Shown here piece by piece: positions 13,857-26,300 of a DNA stretch of 64,000 nt. The position numbers were made by a program, and so were the translations under genes. Under the pieces are notes generated by a model that saw only the letters and a list, made by a program, of their open reading frames with translations, was not told where the DNA came from and ran no database searches. Position 1 is the first letter of the stretch. Every line of letters begins with the position of its first letter. The stretch comes from Xestospongia muta (Eukaryota; Porifera; Demospongiae; Haplosclerida; Petrosiidae), in the NCBI GenBank assembly GCA_963693285.1, contig OY848924.1, forward strand, positions 557,501 through 621,500, written 5' to 3'.

Positions 13857-16800
13857 TCATACATTACACAAATTTCCACGCGCTATATAATATTGCTGGG
13901 TGTGGCCTCGTACTAAAAAGACCACACCTTTTACATTAGCTAAATAACATGTCTTACATAGCTCCACCCATCCCACAAGAGAACAATGACCAATAGCAGA
14001 GGAACGTGAAGAGATATGCCTATAACCTGCCGTGGTAGCAATATATCCTATGGTTTGTCGGCTGGGCACAGGTGAAGTGAGCTTAAATACTTCATATGGA
14101 GAATGAAGATCTATGACAAAGAAATATTTCATAGTCTCATGCTCATAAATTCATATTCTCATTCTATCCATATCATATAAGTGTTAGTAGAATTCACAAA
14201 TCTGTATGTATATACATGTACATGGATATATGTGGCAGTATACATACATACATGTACATATACAATGTATAATCACTGTCACAAATATCCATTCCTATAT
14301 ACTCATACTTTCATAACTTCATGCTCATACCTGATTCCATCTTAGAATCTTTTGTCATTTTCTCTTTCTTTGTTTTACGACTCACTCGCTGTCTTTCTTT
14401 TTTTAACTCCTTCATTTCTTTCCTTGTCATCTGATATACACCTATATAAACCACACCTCCTTCTACAAAGGTCACACCTCTCGGAGCAAGAGACTCCACA
14501 GGACCAAGATAACGCTTATCAGACTCGTATGAAACCAAGTCTTCGGGAAGAGGCATAGAGAGACTGGAATGAGATGTGAGAGTTCCATGAGTGGCTATTT
14601 CAAGAGTCAGTGTTACCAATGATTTGTCATGTTCCTGTAATATTTTGTCAATACCATATTTGGTAACTAGATTAAAGTAGGCGGAATTAGCTTCTTCAGG
14701 TGGGTGTGGTTTAGCCCTTGCTTTAAAGAGATCATTATGAAATTGCGAGAGCTGTTCAAGTGCTTTTGAACATCGTAACACATAATAGGGTGAGCTACTA
14801 CCCATATCCATTTGAGGTGGTTGATCTACTGTTACCATAGTAACTACATCTGATTGAGCTGATTCCAAATCTAGCCGAGGTTTCTTAGAAAGGCTATCCA
14901 GTAACAAAGGCTCTTCCAATAACATTATCTCAGAACAAGACCCATTTTCAAACCCCATTCTTTTACAATTGTTAACAAGTTCTTCCCATTCAACATGAAA
15001 TGGGGTAGGTACCTTTAATTTACCAAAATTAGGTCTTTTATCCGGGGGGTATCGAGCATAACACTCCTCTCTATTAGTCCTTTCGTCCTTCCCTGCAATC
15101 TGACCTGCAAAAGTGTCTGGATACTCAGAGGGAAAGTTAGGCTCAAGACATTCTATGTTACAAGAATTTACGAGTTCTTGGAGGCCACAGGGACGACATC
15201 CCTGGTAGATCAAAGAAATCCAAAATGCCATCCCCCAATTACGAGGAAGTACAATATCCCAACCAGTAAATGTGTGCTTAATGAGTGGGTGTGGTTTACT
15301 GGGGTAACTCCTTTTAATTAACATAACTGGGACATGACAGGTTTCTGCTCCCAAATCTGTTTGGTCAGGTTTTAGAAAGAATTTTCCTCTAACTTCATTG
15401 ATCACATGATCAGGTAATTTAGAATCAGATACACTTTTTCGTATGACTGGGTTCCAAAGAGGAGAATTCACAACAGACGTGGGAAATGAGAGTGGTTTAC
15501 TTAGGACAGAAGCTATTAACAATGCATCTTTATCAATTTCATCCTCATTAGCTAACTCAACATTCTCTTCTGTATCTATCTGGTCGGTAGTCTCTTCAGG
15601 CTTGTCTTCATCAGCTGACTCAGCATTCTCTTTCATCTCTTCTTGGTCACTACTTTCGTCTTCAATGTCTCCTAACAAATTCAATAACTTAGTGGGCGGA
15701 GTCTGTTCTGTCTCCTTAGGTGGAGGACAACCTAAGTTGGTCTTTTTCTCAGGGATATATAACCGAGGGTCTCGGGTAACCATGGTAACAATACTACCAA
15801 TAGGAAACTGATCACATGACTCCTTTATGATGTCGTATTCTTGAGATAATTGGTGGGCGTGGTCCGGCATGATATCATTCAGCCACCATTGACGATGTTG
15901 GCTGGTTTTTGAGAGTTCTGTCCACTTTGACAATGATTTCAAATGATAAAGACCTTCAGGATCAATATGGGGCTCAGTCTGTGAGTACTGGTTTGAGTCT
16001 GGTGGATATAGAATAGACAATAGGGCAGGAAGAGACTGAGGCCCAACTAAACGGAATCGTATTAACTGATCTTTGAGTAGTGTGATAGTTAACGAGTGGG
16101 TGGAGTCAGATAAAGGGTTCTCTTTGTCAACAGGTTCAGTAGATGGAGCTAATGATAGCAACACTCGGTATATTTCGTCATTAGTTGATGGATGAGACCA
16201 CACCCACAATTTTACAAACTGCAATGTTTTTAACTTTGGTTGCCATAACAACCACACTGGACCAATAGCTTGATAAGGATAAGACAAGGGATGATACATA
16301 ACTGCCACACCTTCTTTTAATCCACTTATTACATCAGATGAGTAGAAATCTGGCAATAAAATATTGTAATCATTAACCATAAACAAGGAAGGAGGAGCAA
16401 GTTAAAGAAGATAAGAAATCCCTCAATTAAATACTAATTAAATATTTATTACATAGAGAGTAAATTAGTACACTAAACTAGCGTAAAATTAGTGTTTCTA
16501 TTGTCATACAGAATCCAATGATTGATAATGAGTCTATGTGTTAGGGGTCCAATGATTGATAATGACTCTATATGTTAGGGGTCCAATGATTGATAATGAC
16601 TCTATATGTTAGGGGTCCAATGATTGATAATGACTCTATGTGTTAGGGGTCCAATGATTGATAATGACTCTATGTGTAAGGGGTCCTATAGCTATTAAAT
16701 TTACTTAAGAGTACTTAATACATAGAGTTGGAGTTATTCATTATTGCAGTGTGTAAACAGCCTTTCATTCTATTACATTACCACCTCATATCATATCAGA

Positions 16801-18083
16801 ACAGTTATATAGACAAACAGCAAATGAACAGAATGACAGACAAACTAACCACTGTCTTCAGAGAAGAGGCAACTTAGAGACTTCAATATCATTGCTTGTT
16901 CTCCTTCTACTTCAATACAACAATAATAAGAGATATCCTAGATAAATAGGACATACAGAATTAAATAAACAGAACTTCTTTCTCCTTCTTTTCTTTTTTA
17001 TCTATTTGTCCATCTATCCAACCTACTGATATCAAACTGCCTTTCTTCATATATCTATAGTTTACACGAACACCTTTAGAGAAAGATCTTTCAGCTAGAC
17101 GATAACCCCATTTAGTAATCATCTTCATTCTCTTAGCATGCCATATATGGGTCTCTAACCATATCTTATTGTCATGTTGACGTTTCATGTATTCTTGACG
17201 AAGATTACTGGGTTTTCTACGTTTACGACGACTGGATTTTTTAGATTCTATTGGCTCACCATTGGCAGTCTCTAACTGTATGTGTGTATAATAGAGAATA
17301 CATTAAATGACTTGAATCATCCTGAATTAAATGTATAGAATTACAAAGAAAATAAATGTTCATTATAGGTGATAAATAAATGCTTTTTAATAGATAATGT
17401 CTTAAATTAAAACTTAGTTTTTTCTGCTAGTTAGAACAATGGAACTTTGTAGTTAAATAAAACATTAGTTAAATGAATTACAATTACTAACAGAAGCTCT
17501 TTAATCCTCCATAACTATTACCTAATGGAAGGATAGATAAATAGGTCCTGTGATGTACTGTTATTTATTATTCATTGAATGCTGACAAAGATATTAGAAC
17601 CAGGCTGATGGTAATAGAACCATGAGACATGACCTCTTATAATGGGACACTCTAATATTTACATTAACGCAACATTATTCTCACTTCCTTAGTTGCCATA
17701 TCACGAAGTCTCCGTGGTAACCGGCGAACATTGAAACTCATTGCACGTCGTCGTAAATGTCTTGGAAGTTTTTGAAAAGTTCTCTTCGCTCCACCCTTAT
17801 TTTCGACAGCATGTAACATACTTGTGAACTCTTTAGCTCTGGCAGTGACAAAGTCGAATACTTGTATGGAGTCTGGAGCATTGCCCAATAATACACTAGA
17901 TGGTTCATTCTTTAATTTTCGTTCTTTCCTTCTAGCACGACCTGATCTATGGGTTTCTGTATCTGTTGGAGTTGCTATAGCAACGGATGGATCTTTTTCT
18001 GATGTAGTTGCTATGGTAACAGACGTGCCTTGTACAATTGGCATTGAATACTGGACCTCTTCTTCTTCAACTGCTTGAGCCAT
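13857..18083 (-). CDS. POP1: Ribonuclease P/MRP subunit POP1
   Basis: Largest protein of nuclear RNase P (tRNA 5' maturation) and RNase MRP (rRNA processing). Five minus-strand exons: 17685-18083, 17027-17275, 16850-16937, 14331-16349, 13857-14110, joining to 1002 residues (human POP1 is about 1024). Seen: a basic RRLPRRLRD stretch at the end of exon 1; the POP1-domain signature WLETHIWHAKR in exon 2; SYYCC in exon 3; an acidic low-complexity insert and the POPLD segment LPRNWGMAFW near residue 610 in exon 4; and a C-terminal domain with VVFLVRG in exon 5. The acceptor of exon 4 is TTGCCAG at 16350, inside the longer open frame, because it alone restores frame and alignment. An in-frame ATG at 18123-18125 could add 14 residues. 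The gene shares a 170-base head-to-head promoter with PITHD1. Confidence 0.95.
16515..16690. repeat. 34-bp tandem repeat in POP1 intron 3
   Basis: Five units of GGGGTCCAATGATTGATAAT followed by GACTCTATRTGTTA. Confidence 0.9.
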
Positions 18084-18253
18084 CTTGTACCACGTGGGTA
18101 GAAGTATACGACATTTTACTGGCATCAACTGCGCAGTTGATTTCTATTGATTAAAGTATACGGAGAATTAAATGTATTTGAATTTCTATAGATATTTGAG
18201 AACGTTTCCGTTTTCTTCCGTAATTTAGTTTGGCCTTGGAAAGTTCCACTAAA
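18084..18253. promoter_or_regulatory. Bidirectional promoter POP1/PITHD1
   Basis: Only 170 bases separate the two start codons. It contains a CACGTG E-box at 18091-18096, eight bases from the POP1 ATG, and a perfect 14-bp palindrome CAACTGCGCAGTTG at 18126-18139. No TATA box is obvious on either strand, as is common for housekeeping divergent promoters. Confidence 0.65.
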
Positions 18254-19945
18254 ATGGCGCATCATCATCACCATGGCAACTGTGGCTGTGACCACACCCA
18301 CGAGGATCTTGGAGACAAAAGTGTGGCATACAGTTTGTATCAGAAAATTGACATTGAACACGTTGAGTGTTTCAATGAACATGAAGACGGTGCTGGTAAG
18401 AAAGTGTTCAAACCTTGGGAAGACCGACTGGATTTGACGGAGGTTCGGTAACATATACATTACAAATGGATGGATGAGTAGATAAATAGAATGGACGGAA
18501 GGTTGAATGACCACTTGGATAATGGATAAATACATACGTGTATATGGACATATGTACATGTAAATAAAGTTTTTTATTCTCAGTATGTAGACAGTGACGT
18601 TGATGAGGAACTCCTTCTGTATGTCCCGTAAGTAACTATATCACGTATAACAGTATATGATACAATACAATCATATATATATATATATGTATACGACTAT
18701 ATTATTACTATATAGGTTTACTGGTAATGTTAAGCTAAAGGGTCTGATATTATTAGGAGGAGAAGGGGGTCAACATCCTAACGAATTGAGACTATTTAAA
18801 AATCGTCATCCTCAGGGTTTTGATGAAATAGCTGGTGAACCAGAGCAGGTTTTACAGGTTGGACGAGATGACAGTGCTACTCATGAATATTCCATTAAGT
18901 GAGTGGGCGGGACATGGATTGGGCGTGGTCACCATGTGCATTGGACTATGGTGTTCTAATTGTGTATCAGTAATAATTATGCATCCATTTTTATTTCTCT
19001 ATGTCCATTTAGAACATCTCGTTTTTACTCAATTAACAGTCTTGTTATACACATTCCTGGTAACCATGGTGATGAGATAACACGAGTGTACTATGTTGGA
19101 CTACGAGGTGACTTCACACCAGTAAGTACAAAACAGTAAAAGTTCACGTCTTACTACAATGACTATATTTATGCAATTGCGGTAGACTAATTACTCCTTT
19201 ACTCTCTAATGCAATTACTTTCATACTCATAGGTATGATTGATATGCATCTAGAGAAGATATTATTATTCTTTGTTTATTATTGCAGTATTCTATTTACT
19301 ATTGGTTCCCTAATAATTAGTATATAGTGTATGATATTAGATCATAGTGTCAATTTTTTAAGTGTTGCTGGTATGTTGTTGGTGTGGTAGGTATTATAAT
19401 TTGTTTACCACAAATTGTAGGAGTATATTATATATATAATCATTCCATACTTGAAGATAAGCACAATGTCTAGTACAATTATATCATCTTTTTAAGTGGT
19501 GAATTAGTTATGATTGTAATTGCACAATGTTACATAATAGCATCTTAAAAATAGGCTTGGTTGGTAGTATAGTAAATTCGTAGGTCGCCTAGCAGTCTAC
19601 TTTATTGATGAAATTAAGGAATATTATAAGGAAAAACATTTTTAAGATGGGCTAGTGGATTCATTAGTAGTATAGTAATTTTTTCTCATGTATTAACTAA
19701 ATAGTTGGTATAATTGATTGGTAACCTAGAGACGTAGGTTGTTATCATGAAATTATGCAACATCAGGGAAGAGTATTTTTATGAATACTGAAAAAAGAAG
19801 TCTCACAATAATGCACTTTAATAAAAGGGGTATTCTCATTTAGGCACACAGACAGGATGTTACTATAGCAACATATGAAGCCTCCCCCAATCCAGCAGAT
19901 CATAAACTTGAAAACTTTCAATCTGTTAGTGACTTTGTATCATGA
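18254..19945 (+). CDS. PITHD1: PITH domain-containing protein 1
   Basis: Five exons: 18254-18442, 18584-18627, 18716-18898, 19013-19121, 19844-19945, giving 208 residues (human PITHD1 is 211). The PITH domain is the proteasome-interacting thioredoxin-like C-terminal domain, a beta-sandwich. In vertebrates the protein has been linked to proteasome binding and RUNX1 activation. Seen: a His-rich N-terminus with a Cys-Gly-Cys cluster, the VFKPWEDR signature, FTGNVKLKG, VYYVGLRG and the closing ANPADH-type segment (here NPADHK). The exon 1 donor is GTTCGG, weaker than the others but the only one keeping frame. The last intron (722 bases) is the longest. Confidence 0.95.
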
Positions 19946-19972
19946 AATATTACAATATGAATTTAATTCTTG
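19946..19972. other. 27-base convergent spacer PITHD1/MRPL15
   Basis: The two stop codons face each other 27 bases apart, so mature mRNAs of the two genes must overlap in antisense at their 3' ends. Confidence 0.85.
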
Positions 19973-22662
19973 CTAATTTGAATTATCTGTGGGTGTGTCT
20001 TGAGGTGGTGAAGGTGGAGAATAGAGTGTGACACGTTTACCAGGAATGTGTACTCTACCATCTTTACCAAGATAGGCTCCCTCCATACCTCCTTCCTTGA
20101 ATGAGAGATAAGAGAAACATGACTAGTGACCTAGGATAGCAACCATTAGTAAGCTCTAGACTAGTGAACATCAGTACTTACCACAGTGACCTAGGATAGC
20201 TGCCATTAGTAAGCTCTAGACTAGTGAACATCAGTACTTACCACAGTAACCTAGGATAGCTACCATTAGTAAGGTCTAGACTAGTAAACATCAGTACTTA
20301 CCACAGTGACCTAGGATAGCTACCATTAGTAAGCTCTAGACTAGTGAACATCAGTACTTACCACAGTGACCTAGGATAGCTGCCATTAGTAAGCTCTAGA
20401 CTAGTGAACATCAGTACTTACCACAGTAACCTAGGATAGCTACCATTAGTAAGGTCTAGACTAGTAAACATCAGTACTTACCACAGTGACCTAGGATAGC
20501 TACCATTAGTAAGCTCTAGACTAGTGAACATCAGTACTTACCACAGTAACCTAGGATAGCTACCATTAGTAAGCTCTAGACTAGTGAACATCAGTACTTA
20601 CCACAGTAACCTAGGATAGCTACCATTAGTAAGCTCTAGACTAGTGAACATCAGTACTTACCACAGTAACCTAGCTTACTTTTAATCTCTCTTTTCCTTC
20701 CTCACTAAGTAAATATCCTCTATTCTCAGGATTCAAATAATACTTCATTAATTTTTTATCAGGCAGGGCACGACGAGGTTTTTCCCGATCCTCAAATTTC
20801 TCTGGTTTTAGGAGAACCCGCAGACCTAACTTATTATAGTAAGCAGTTGTAATAGTTCCTCCATTTCTCTCAACAACTTCTATAGCAGTTTTAGATGCTT
20901 TACTAACTTCAATATTAACTTTAGCTTTAAACATATCTGCTCCCTAAATAATGTAGGAAATTAAAAGATAAATCCATTGGCCATTGAATAAACGGATTTA
21001 CAAATTACAACTATAAATTAATCTACACGTACATCTAGATACTAAAAATACACTTACTCCTTTGTTATATAGCTATTATAGTCTTAATCAAGAGTAAGTT
21101 CCTTTAATTAACAGAATGTTCCCTAATTATGCATGAATTAAAGGATATATTAGATAGTGAATAATTTACAAATTACATGTACACATTCACAATACATTTA
21201 TAGTTATAAGTAGTTATTAAGTGTTTAATTAAGAGGATATCCCTTTAATTAAATGTCCAGATGAGTGAAGTTCTAATATATAAGCCCTGCCCACTTACAT
21301 CAGCTAATAATTTTACTCCATTTTTTATAGTTCCTATGGCACCAATTTTATTGAGTGTGTACATGTTGATTGGGTGGGTGGGGTCAACACGCCCAGTGTT
21401 AATTAAATGCTGCAGCCATCCTAAATTTAGTGGTTCATATTCTACTCTGAACCTAAAAAATGGACGAACAAGTGAACAAATAAATGGATATACTAAAATT
21501 AATGGACGCTATAGTATTAGTAATGGATACACATATCAGATGAAATGGATAAGAAAAGATGGACAAAGAGTATTGTTATTTTTGGTAATCTTATTTAACA
21601 TCTGGACTTGTTGTTTTAGGATCATATATCATAGTGTGAGTACTACATTAAAAATTTTTAAAGAAACCTCATAATATATATCCATTGAAAAAAGGTGTGG
21701 TTTAAAATCTGTCCATTTCTTATTGGATGCATCCATTTTGCATTTCAGAACAAAGGCATCTGTTAGTCCATTAATCCATTTATTCTTTCTGTCTGTCCAT
21801 CTATTCAACCGTTTAGCCATCTGTTCATCCATTTGTCTGTCATTCATCCATTTTTACCTTCATTTATCCATCTATCTGTCATTTGTCCTTTCATCCATTC
21901 ATTCATCTGTCTATCCTTCCATCATCCATCCATTCATCTGTCTATCCTTCCATCATCTATCCATTCATCTGTCTATCCTTCCATCATCTATCCATTCATC
22001 TGTCTATCCTTCCATCATCCATCCATTCATCTGTCTATCCTTCTATCATCTATCCATTCATCTGTCTATCCTTCCATCATCCATCCATTCATCTGTCTAT
22101 CCTTCCATCATCTATCCATCCACTTTGTACAAATTACTTTAAAACAATGCTAACAATCACATTAAACAAGGAATCATTATGAAAGAGAGACATGGATCAT
22201 TAACTGACCTATTCTTAAACCCATGTTTCGGTATTCGCAAATAGAATGGTGTTTGACCACCTTCAAATCCAATCCTAATAGCCATCTTGTTTCGTTGACC
22301 CTAAGGACAATGAAGGAGTTAACAACATTATGATTTTCCTGTTGTTTTATAAACCTGGCCTTTGTGTCCTCGTCCACATGTTTTGCCCCGCCCAGATCCA
22401 GGACCTCGTCCAACTCGTTGAGCCTGTTTTCAAAAGAGAAACAGATACGAAGTACATGCTGGTAGTAAATGGATTACACACACATTTCAGATATTGAACA
22501 GGACTTTGTAAAATACAACATGGGGAAACTAGATGACCAATGTTGGTAATCTTAAAATAATTGCCTTACTTTCTGCTTTGCTCCTGGTAGATCTTGAAGA
22601 TTATTGAGCTTAATTCGAGGGATTTGAGTCAAGTCGATAGCTTTTCTTACCCACGTGGCCAT
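19973..22662 (-). CDS. MRPL15: Mitochondrial ribosomal protein L15 (uL15m)
   Basis: Large-subunit protein of the mitochondrial ribosome. Six minus-strand exons: 22570-22662, 22355-22423, 22209-22300, 21299-21452, 20680-20943, 19973-20095, giving 264 residues, somewhat shorter than vertebrate MRPL15 (about 296). Seen: the Gly/Arg-rich L15 loop with [19 protein letters not shown], the segment [16 protein letters not shown], and the central core [10 protein letters not shown] followed by a Lys-rich strand [10 protein letters not shown] with ERNGG. Intron 3 contains a 31-bp TCCA-type array and intron 5 (584 bases) is almost entirely the 60-bp intron-like repeat. The start lies in a CACGTG-containing context (22652-22657). 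Confidence 0.94.
20125..20674 (-). repeat. 60-bp intron-like tandem repeat, MRPL15 intron 5
   Basis: About nine near-identical 60-bp units. Read on the minus (gene) strand each unit runs GGTAAGTACTGATG ... TTACTAATGG ... CTATCCTAG then GTCACTGTG, that is donor, branch-point-like site, acceptor and nine bases before the next donor. The array begins about five bases after the exon 5 donor and fills most of the intron. Units differ by a few substitutions (GTCACTGTG or GTTACTGTG) and show higher-order alternation. Confidence 0.95.
21895..22120 (+). repeat. 31-bp tandem repeat in MRPL15 intron 3
   Basis: About seven units built on ATCCATTCATCTGTCTATCC plus TTCCATCATCT. Open frames with repeated [14 protein letters not shown] peptides in all three frames are by-products of the repeat. 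Confidence 0.9.
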
Positions 22663-23347
22663 TTTGTAAGCTAGTCCCTCCTTCTTTTCTATAACAATAT
22701 ATCAATTATTCATTATCTTTCCATGGCATTATTTTGCTTGCTGTTGGCATACCATAAATGCTTTGATGTTTGCCGACTGATAGAGGCCCGAGGAAATCCT
22801 GAAATCTCTTATATAGATCGAGTGGAGTTGGGGTCAGAAAGACCGTTTACATTTACCGGCATTCTTTTCTGTTGTTTGCAAGTGGTTAGCCAATAGATAT
22901 CCGTGGCGCTGTGCTGTTTTCCCGGTCGATGGTACGTTGCCTTAGTTTTTGAAGTCTTCTTACTCGCAACCAAACGAAGGACGCATTATTCGTAGAGATC
23001 GCAAAAGAGTTGTTCACCTGCAAGGAGAGAACTCAAGACGTCTTTTTTTCGTGTTTACTCTTTCCATTCGTGTAAATTGTTTCCTGCAAATATTTATATT
23101 TGCTTTGTGTATGTTCTTTTGAAAGTGAGTTGCATTGACAAGCACGATTTTGTTAAACTACTATAATCACAATTTAGTATTAGACAGTGCTGTCTTATTT
23201 CATATATTAATAAAAAGTGGGCTTCAAATACATATGCTATTAATATTACAGTCTATACCTATATGGCTCTATTGACTACTATTGTGTATTATGTATTAGT
23301 CTAATTTCTGTTATTTTGCAGATAAGCCATTTACTACTTTACCCAAA
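22663..23347. promoter_or_regulatory. Divergent promoter region MRPL15/TFAP2 with TFAP2 5' UTR
   Basis: Around 22740-23120 base composition is less AT-rich than the surroundings. A donor GTGAGT at 23125 and an acceptor TTTTGCAG ending at 23321 define a likely non-coding first exon and 197-base UTR intron of TFAP2. This is inference from splice signals. Confidence 0.5.
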
Positions 23348-26300
23348 ATGAGTTCTTCACAAGCTAAAGGCCTTAAGCGGTCACTTCCACACTCACTAGC
23401 AGAAGAAAATCGCAAAGCACCTCCAAATGTTAAAGTGAAAAAATTAACAGTAAGGACTTGGTTATCAACAATTATTTATAATAAAAATATATAATTTTTA
23501 GAAAGAGGTGATTATGGAGAAAGAGATGTTACTCCGACAAAGTGAAGCAGAGTCTAACAGAGAATTCCATCACCAGCCATTGACATTCCTTTCACATCTA
23601 ACAAAGCCACCTGTTAATCAATTTCCCAATACTCCAATTGGTATTGCTCCAACTTACCCCTTCTTAACGAGTCCATTAGCATCATCCTCAAGCAGACAGC
23701 CTAGTAACATAACATCTGGACCTTCACCCACTACCACAATAGATCCTGCACTTACTGCTAGGATGGGGCCATATGGAACTCCTACATATCAAATGAACTA
23801 TCCTTTTCCTACATCCACTCAACCATTCAAAGTGCCTCAAGGCTTTGGCGTTGTATCACCATTTAACCCATTACACAATGAGGTAAATATTTTAAAGGGC
23901 TCATCTACTGTAGACCCAACATTTAACCAACTCTCTAAAAACAGAGATGACTCTACAAATTGCAGTGAACCTCGCATTGAAAATACTCACGATAAACAAC
24001 CTCCTTCACCAGCTTTGATTTCTGTTGCTTCAACACACAGAAATGATGTTATCGTGTCTACAAACTGTACTACTTCATCCACAACACAACCAACTAACAG
24101 CAGCAATATTTACCCTTACGTCTTCTCTCCCCTTTCTTCTCATATCTCTTCACCTTTTTTCTACATGTATAATCGATCACCTTTATCACCTATGATGTAT
24201 ATTGGTTCTCCATGTGCCCCGCCTTCTGTAAATTCATGTCCATCCGTGAGTAGCTCAAGTGGGTGTTCAAGTATGAGTGAAGGAAGTCATACTAGTATAG
24301 ATTTAACTAAAGATGGGTCGCAAATGGCTCCTAGAATTGCACCTACCGAATATCATGTTGGGATTATGATGCCACAGAGTTCAAATAGAATTGATTGCAG
24401 TAATGAATGCGATTCAAATCAAAGCTCACCAATCAATAAAGAACCAGCAGAGGAAATAGAATTAGTATCAGACAAAAATGATGCTGACATTGAAAGAGAA
24501 CAGGATACTGAGTCACATACTAGTTCTTTGTCAAAAGTTTCTAATGGCATTTACTCTACTGCTGTTGATGGAGTCTCTTCTAAATCGTCTGCATCTAGTG
24601 ATGGTACCTGTCCTTTGTCTGGTCAGAATGTATTGAGAAAGAAAATTGAAGAGCCATCAAGGGTTAGTTTATATGTATCACAATTGCATGCAGATAGAAC
24701 TGTTCACTAGTCTAGAACTTTAGGTCACTGTGGCAAATACTGATGTTTACTTGTCTAGAGGTAGATATCCTAGGTCATTAGGTCACTTTAATAAGTACAG
24801 ATGTTCACTAGTCTAGAATTTGTTATGTTAGCTAACATAGGTCACTGTGGTAAGTACTGATGGTTTACTAGTCTAGAGCTTACTAATGGTAGCTATCCTA
24901 GGTCACTGTGGTAAGTAAGTGATGTATAGTGGTTATTATTCTATGGCGAATACTACTAATTCTTACTGTTCACTAGTGTAGATGGTCATAATAGTTGCTA
25001 ATTATAGTTCAAATTAAGAAGTCCCTGTCCATTTGTCTCAGTGTGTGTGTGTTATGTTAACAACTACTTTAGTCATAAAGAAGGATACAAGTCTGAGACA
25101 CTAGTCTATATCACAAGGTCACTATGTACATATACGATACAAGCCATAGTCCAAGTTAGACCAATGCTACAATTGTCTCTATGTCTTAGTACCACAAATA
25201 CTAAGTTATAGATTGATGTGTTTATAGCCTGAGGGGCTAAGTTGTGTGAGTGTGTGTGTCACTTGGTTAGTGATGTGTGACTGGATGCAATCGAGTAGCT
25301 TGTTAAAATGTGGAGTATGCTGGTCTGTTTTTCATCTCAAAATGTTTTTGATATGCATTGTTGAATTGCGTAATTGATTTGATGTGTAAACAATCAATTT
25401 TTTAATTTTCTTTTATTTTGTTTTCGAGTTGTAAATGCTAAACTTAGAAATTTCTATCTGACTGTCTGTTTTCACTTCATTGTGGTGACTGAAATTTAGA
25501 TTATGCCAATATAATTAGTGCCCTTCAGTTGATTATATACAATTATTATTAATAAGTCTTCAAGATGACTTTATTTAATAATAATTTTGCCATTTTATAT
25601 GCCTTTTTTGTTTGCTTGTTACAATGGCATTGTACAACAGTATTGAGTTGTCTCTTTCTTCATAACAGTTGCTCAAATTATGATTTTTTAAGAAGAAATG
25701 TCACTTTATTACTTCTCAAAGCTATTAATACCCTCAAACTCTATACTACAAAATAAACAACAATATTCTAACATTAAGGCCGGTATTCTGTTCTTCACAG
25801 TTCATTTTATAATGTCAAATGTTGATGTTGGAAATGTTGACAATGTTTTAACCAGCTGCGATATTTAAGTCTTGTTTCCAAGCCTTTATAGTATGCATTT
25901 AATTGTTGTACTCTAAATAAGTTGTTTTTGAGCTAGCTACTAGCCTAGTTTAGTCCCGTGATATCTATTTTGCAGGGTTTTTATTTTCAATTGTTTTATT
26001 CTCTTTATGACACAGTGTATGTCATAAACTATTCTTGGAATAAGAGTTTCCTCTCTCATTATTCAAAGCCATTCTTGACTATCTGTTAGTGAAAACCTGT
26101 GTAACAGGAAATACAATTGAATTACAACCACATGAAGCCCTGTGGCACTAGTAAATTGTTTATATATAGCCTGAAGGTACAATACACATCCATTGTCTCA
26201 TCATGGAAACCTGCCTGTCTCCTTAATACTTGCCAAGGCTTGTAAAGGGGGTTGTTATAGATGGGAGAATTATGTAACAAAGATACTTTTTATTCAAGTT

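Noticed and set aside
15443..15811. 122-residue plus-strand frame opposite POP1
   Set aside because: Antisense shadow of POP1 exon 4's acidic low-complexity region.
16350..16386. Extension of POP1 exon 4 upstream to a local ATG
   Set aside because: The acceptor TTGCCAG at 16350 gives an exact phase match to exon 3, while no AG lies at the upstream end of the open frame.
20125..20674. Regular spaced repeats resembling a CRISPR array
   Set aside because: The 60-bp units are contiguous with no unique spacers, and this is intron DNA of an animal gene.
21723..22182. Overlapping open frames rich in Ser/Ile/His/Pro
   Set aside because: They arise from the 31-bp TCCA-type array in MRPL15 intron 3 and are open in several frames at once.
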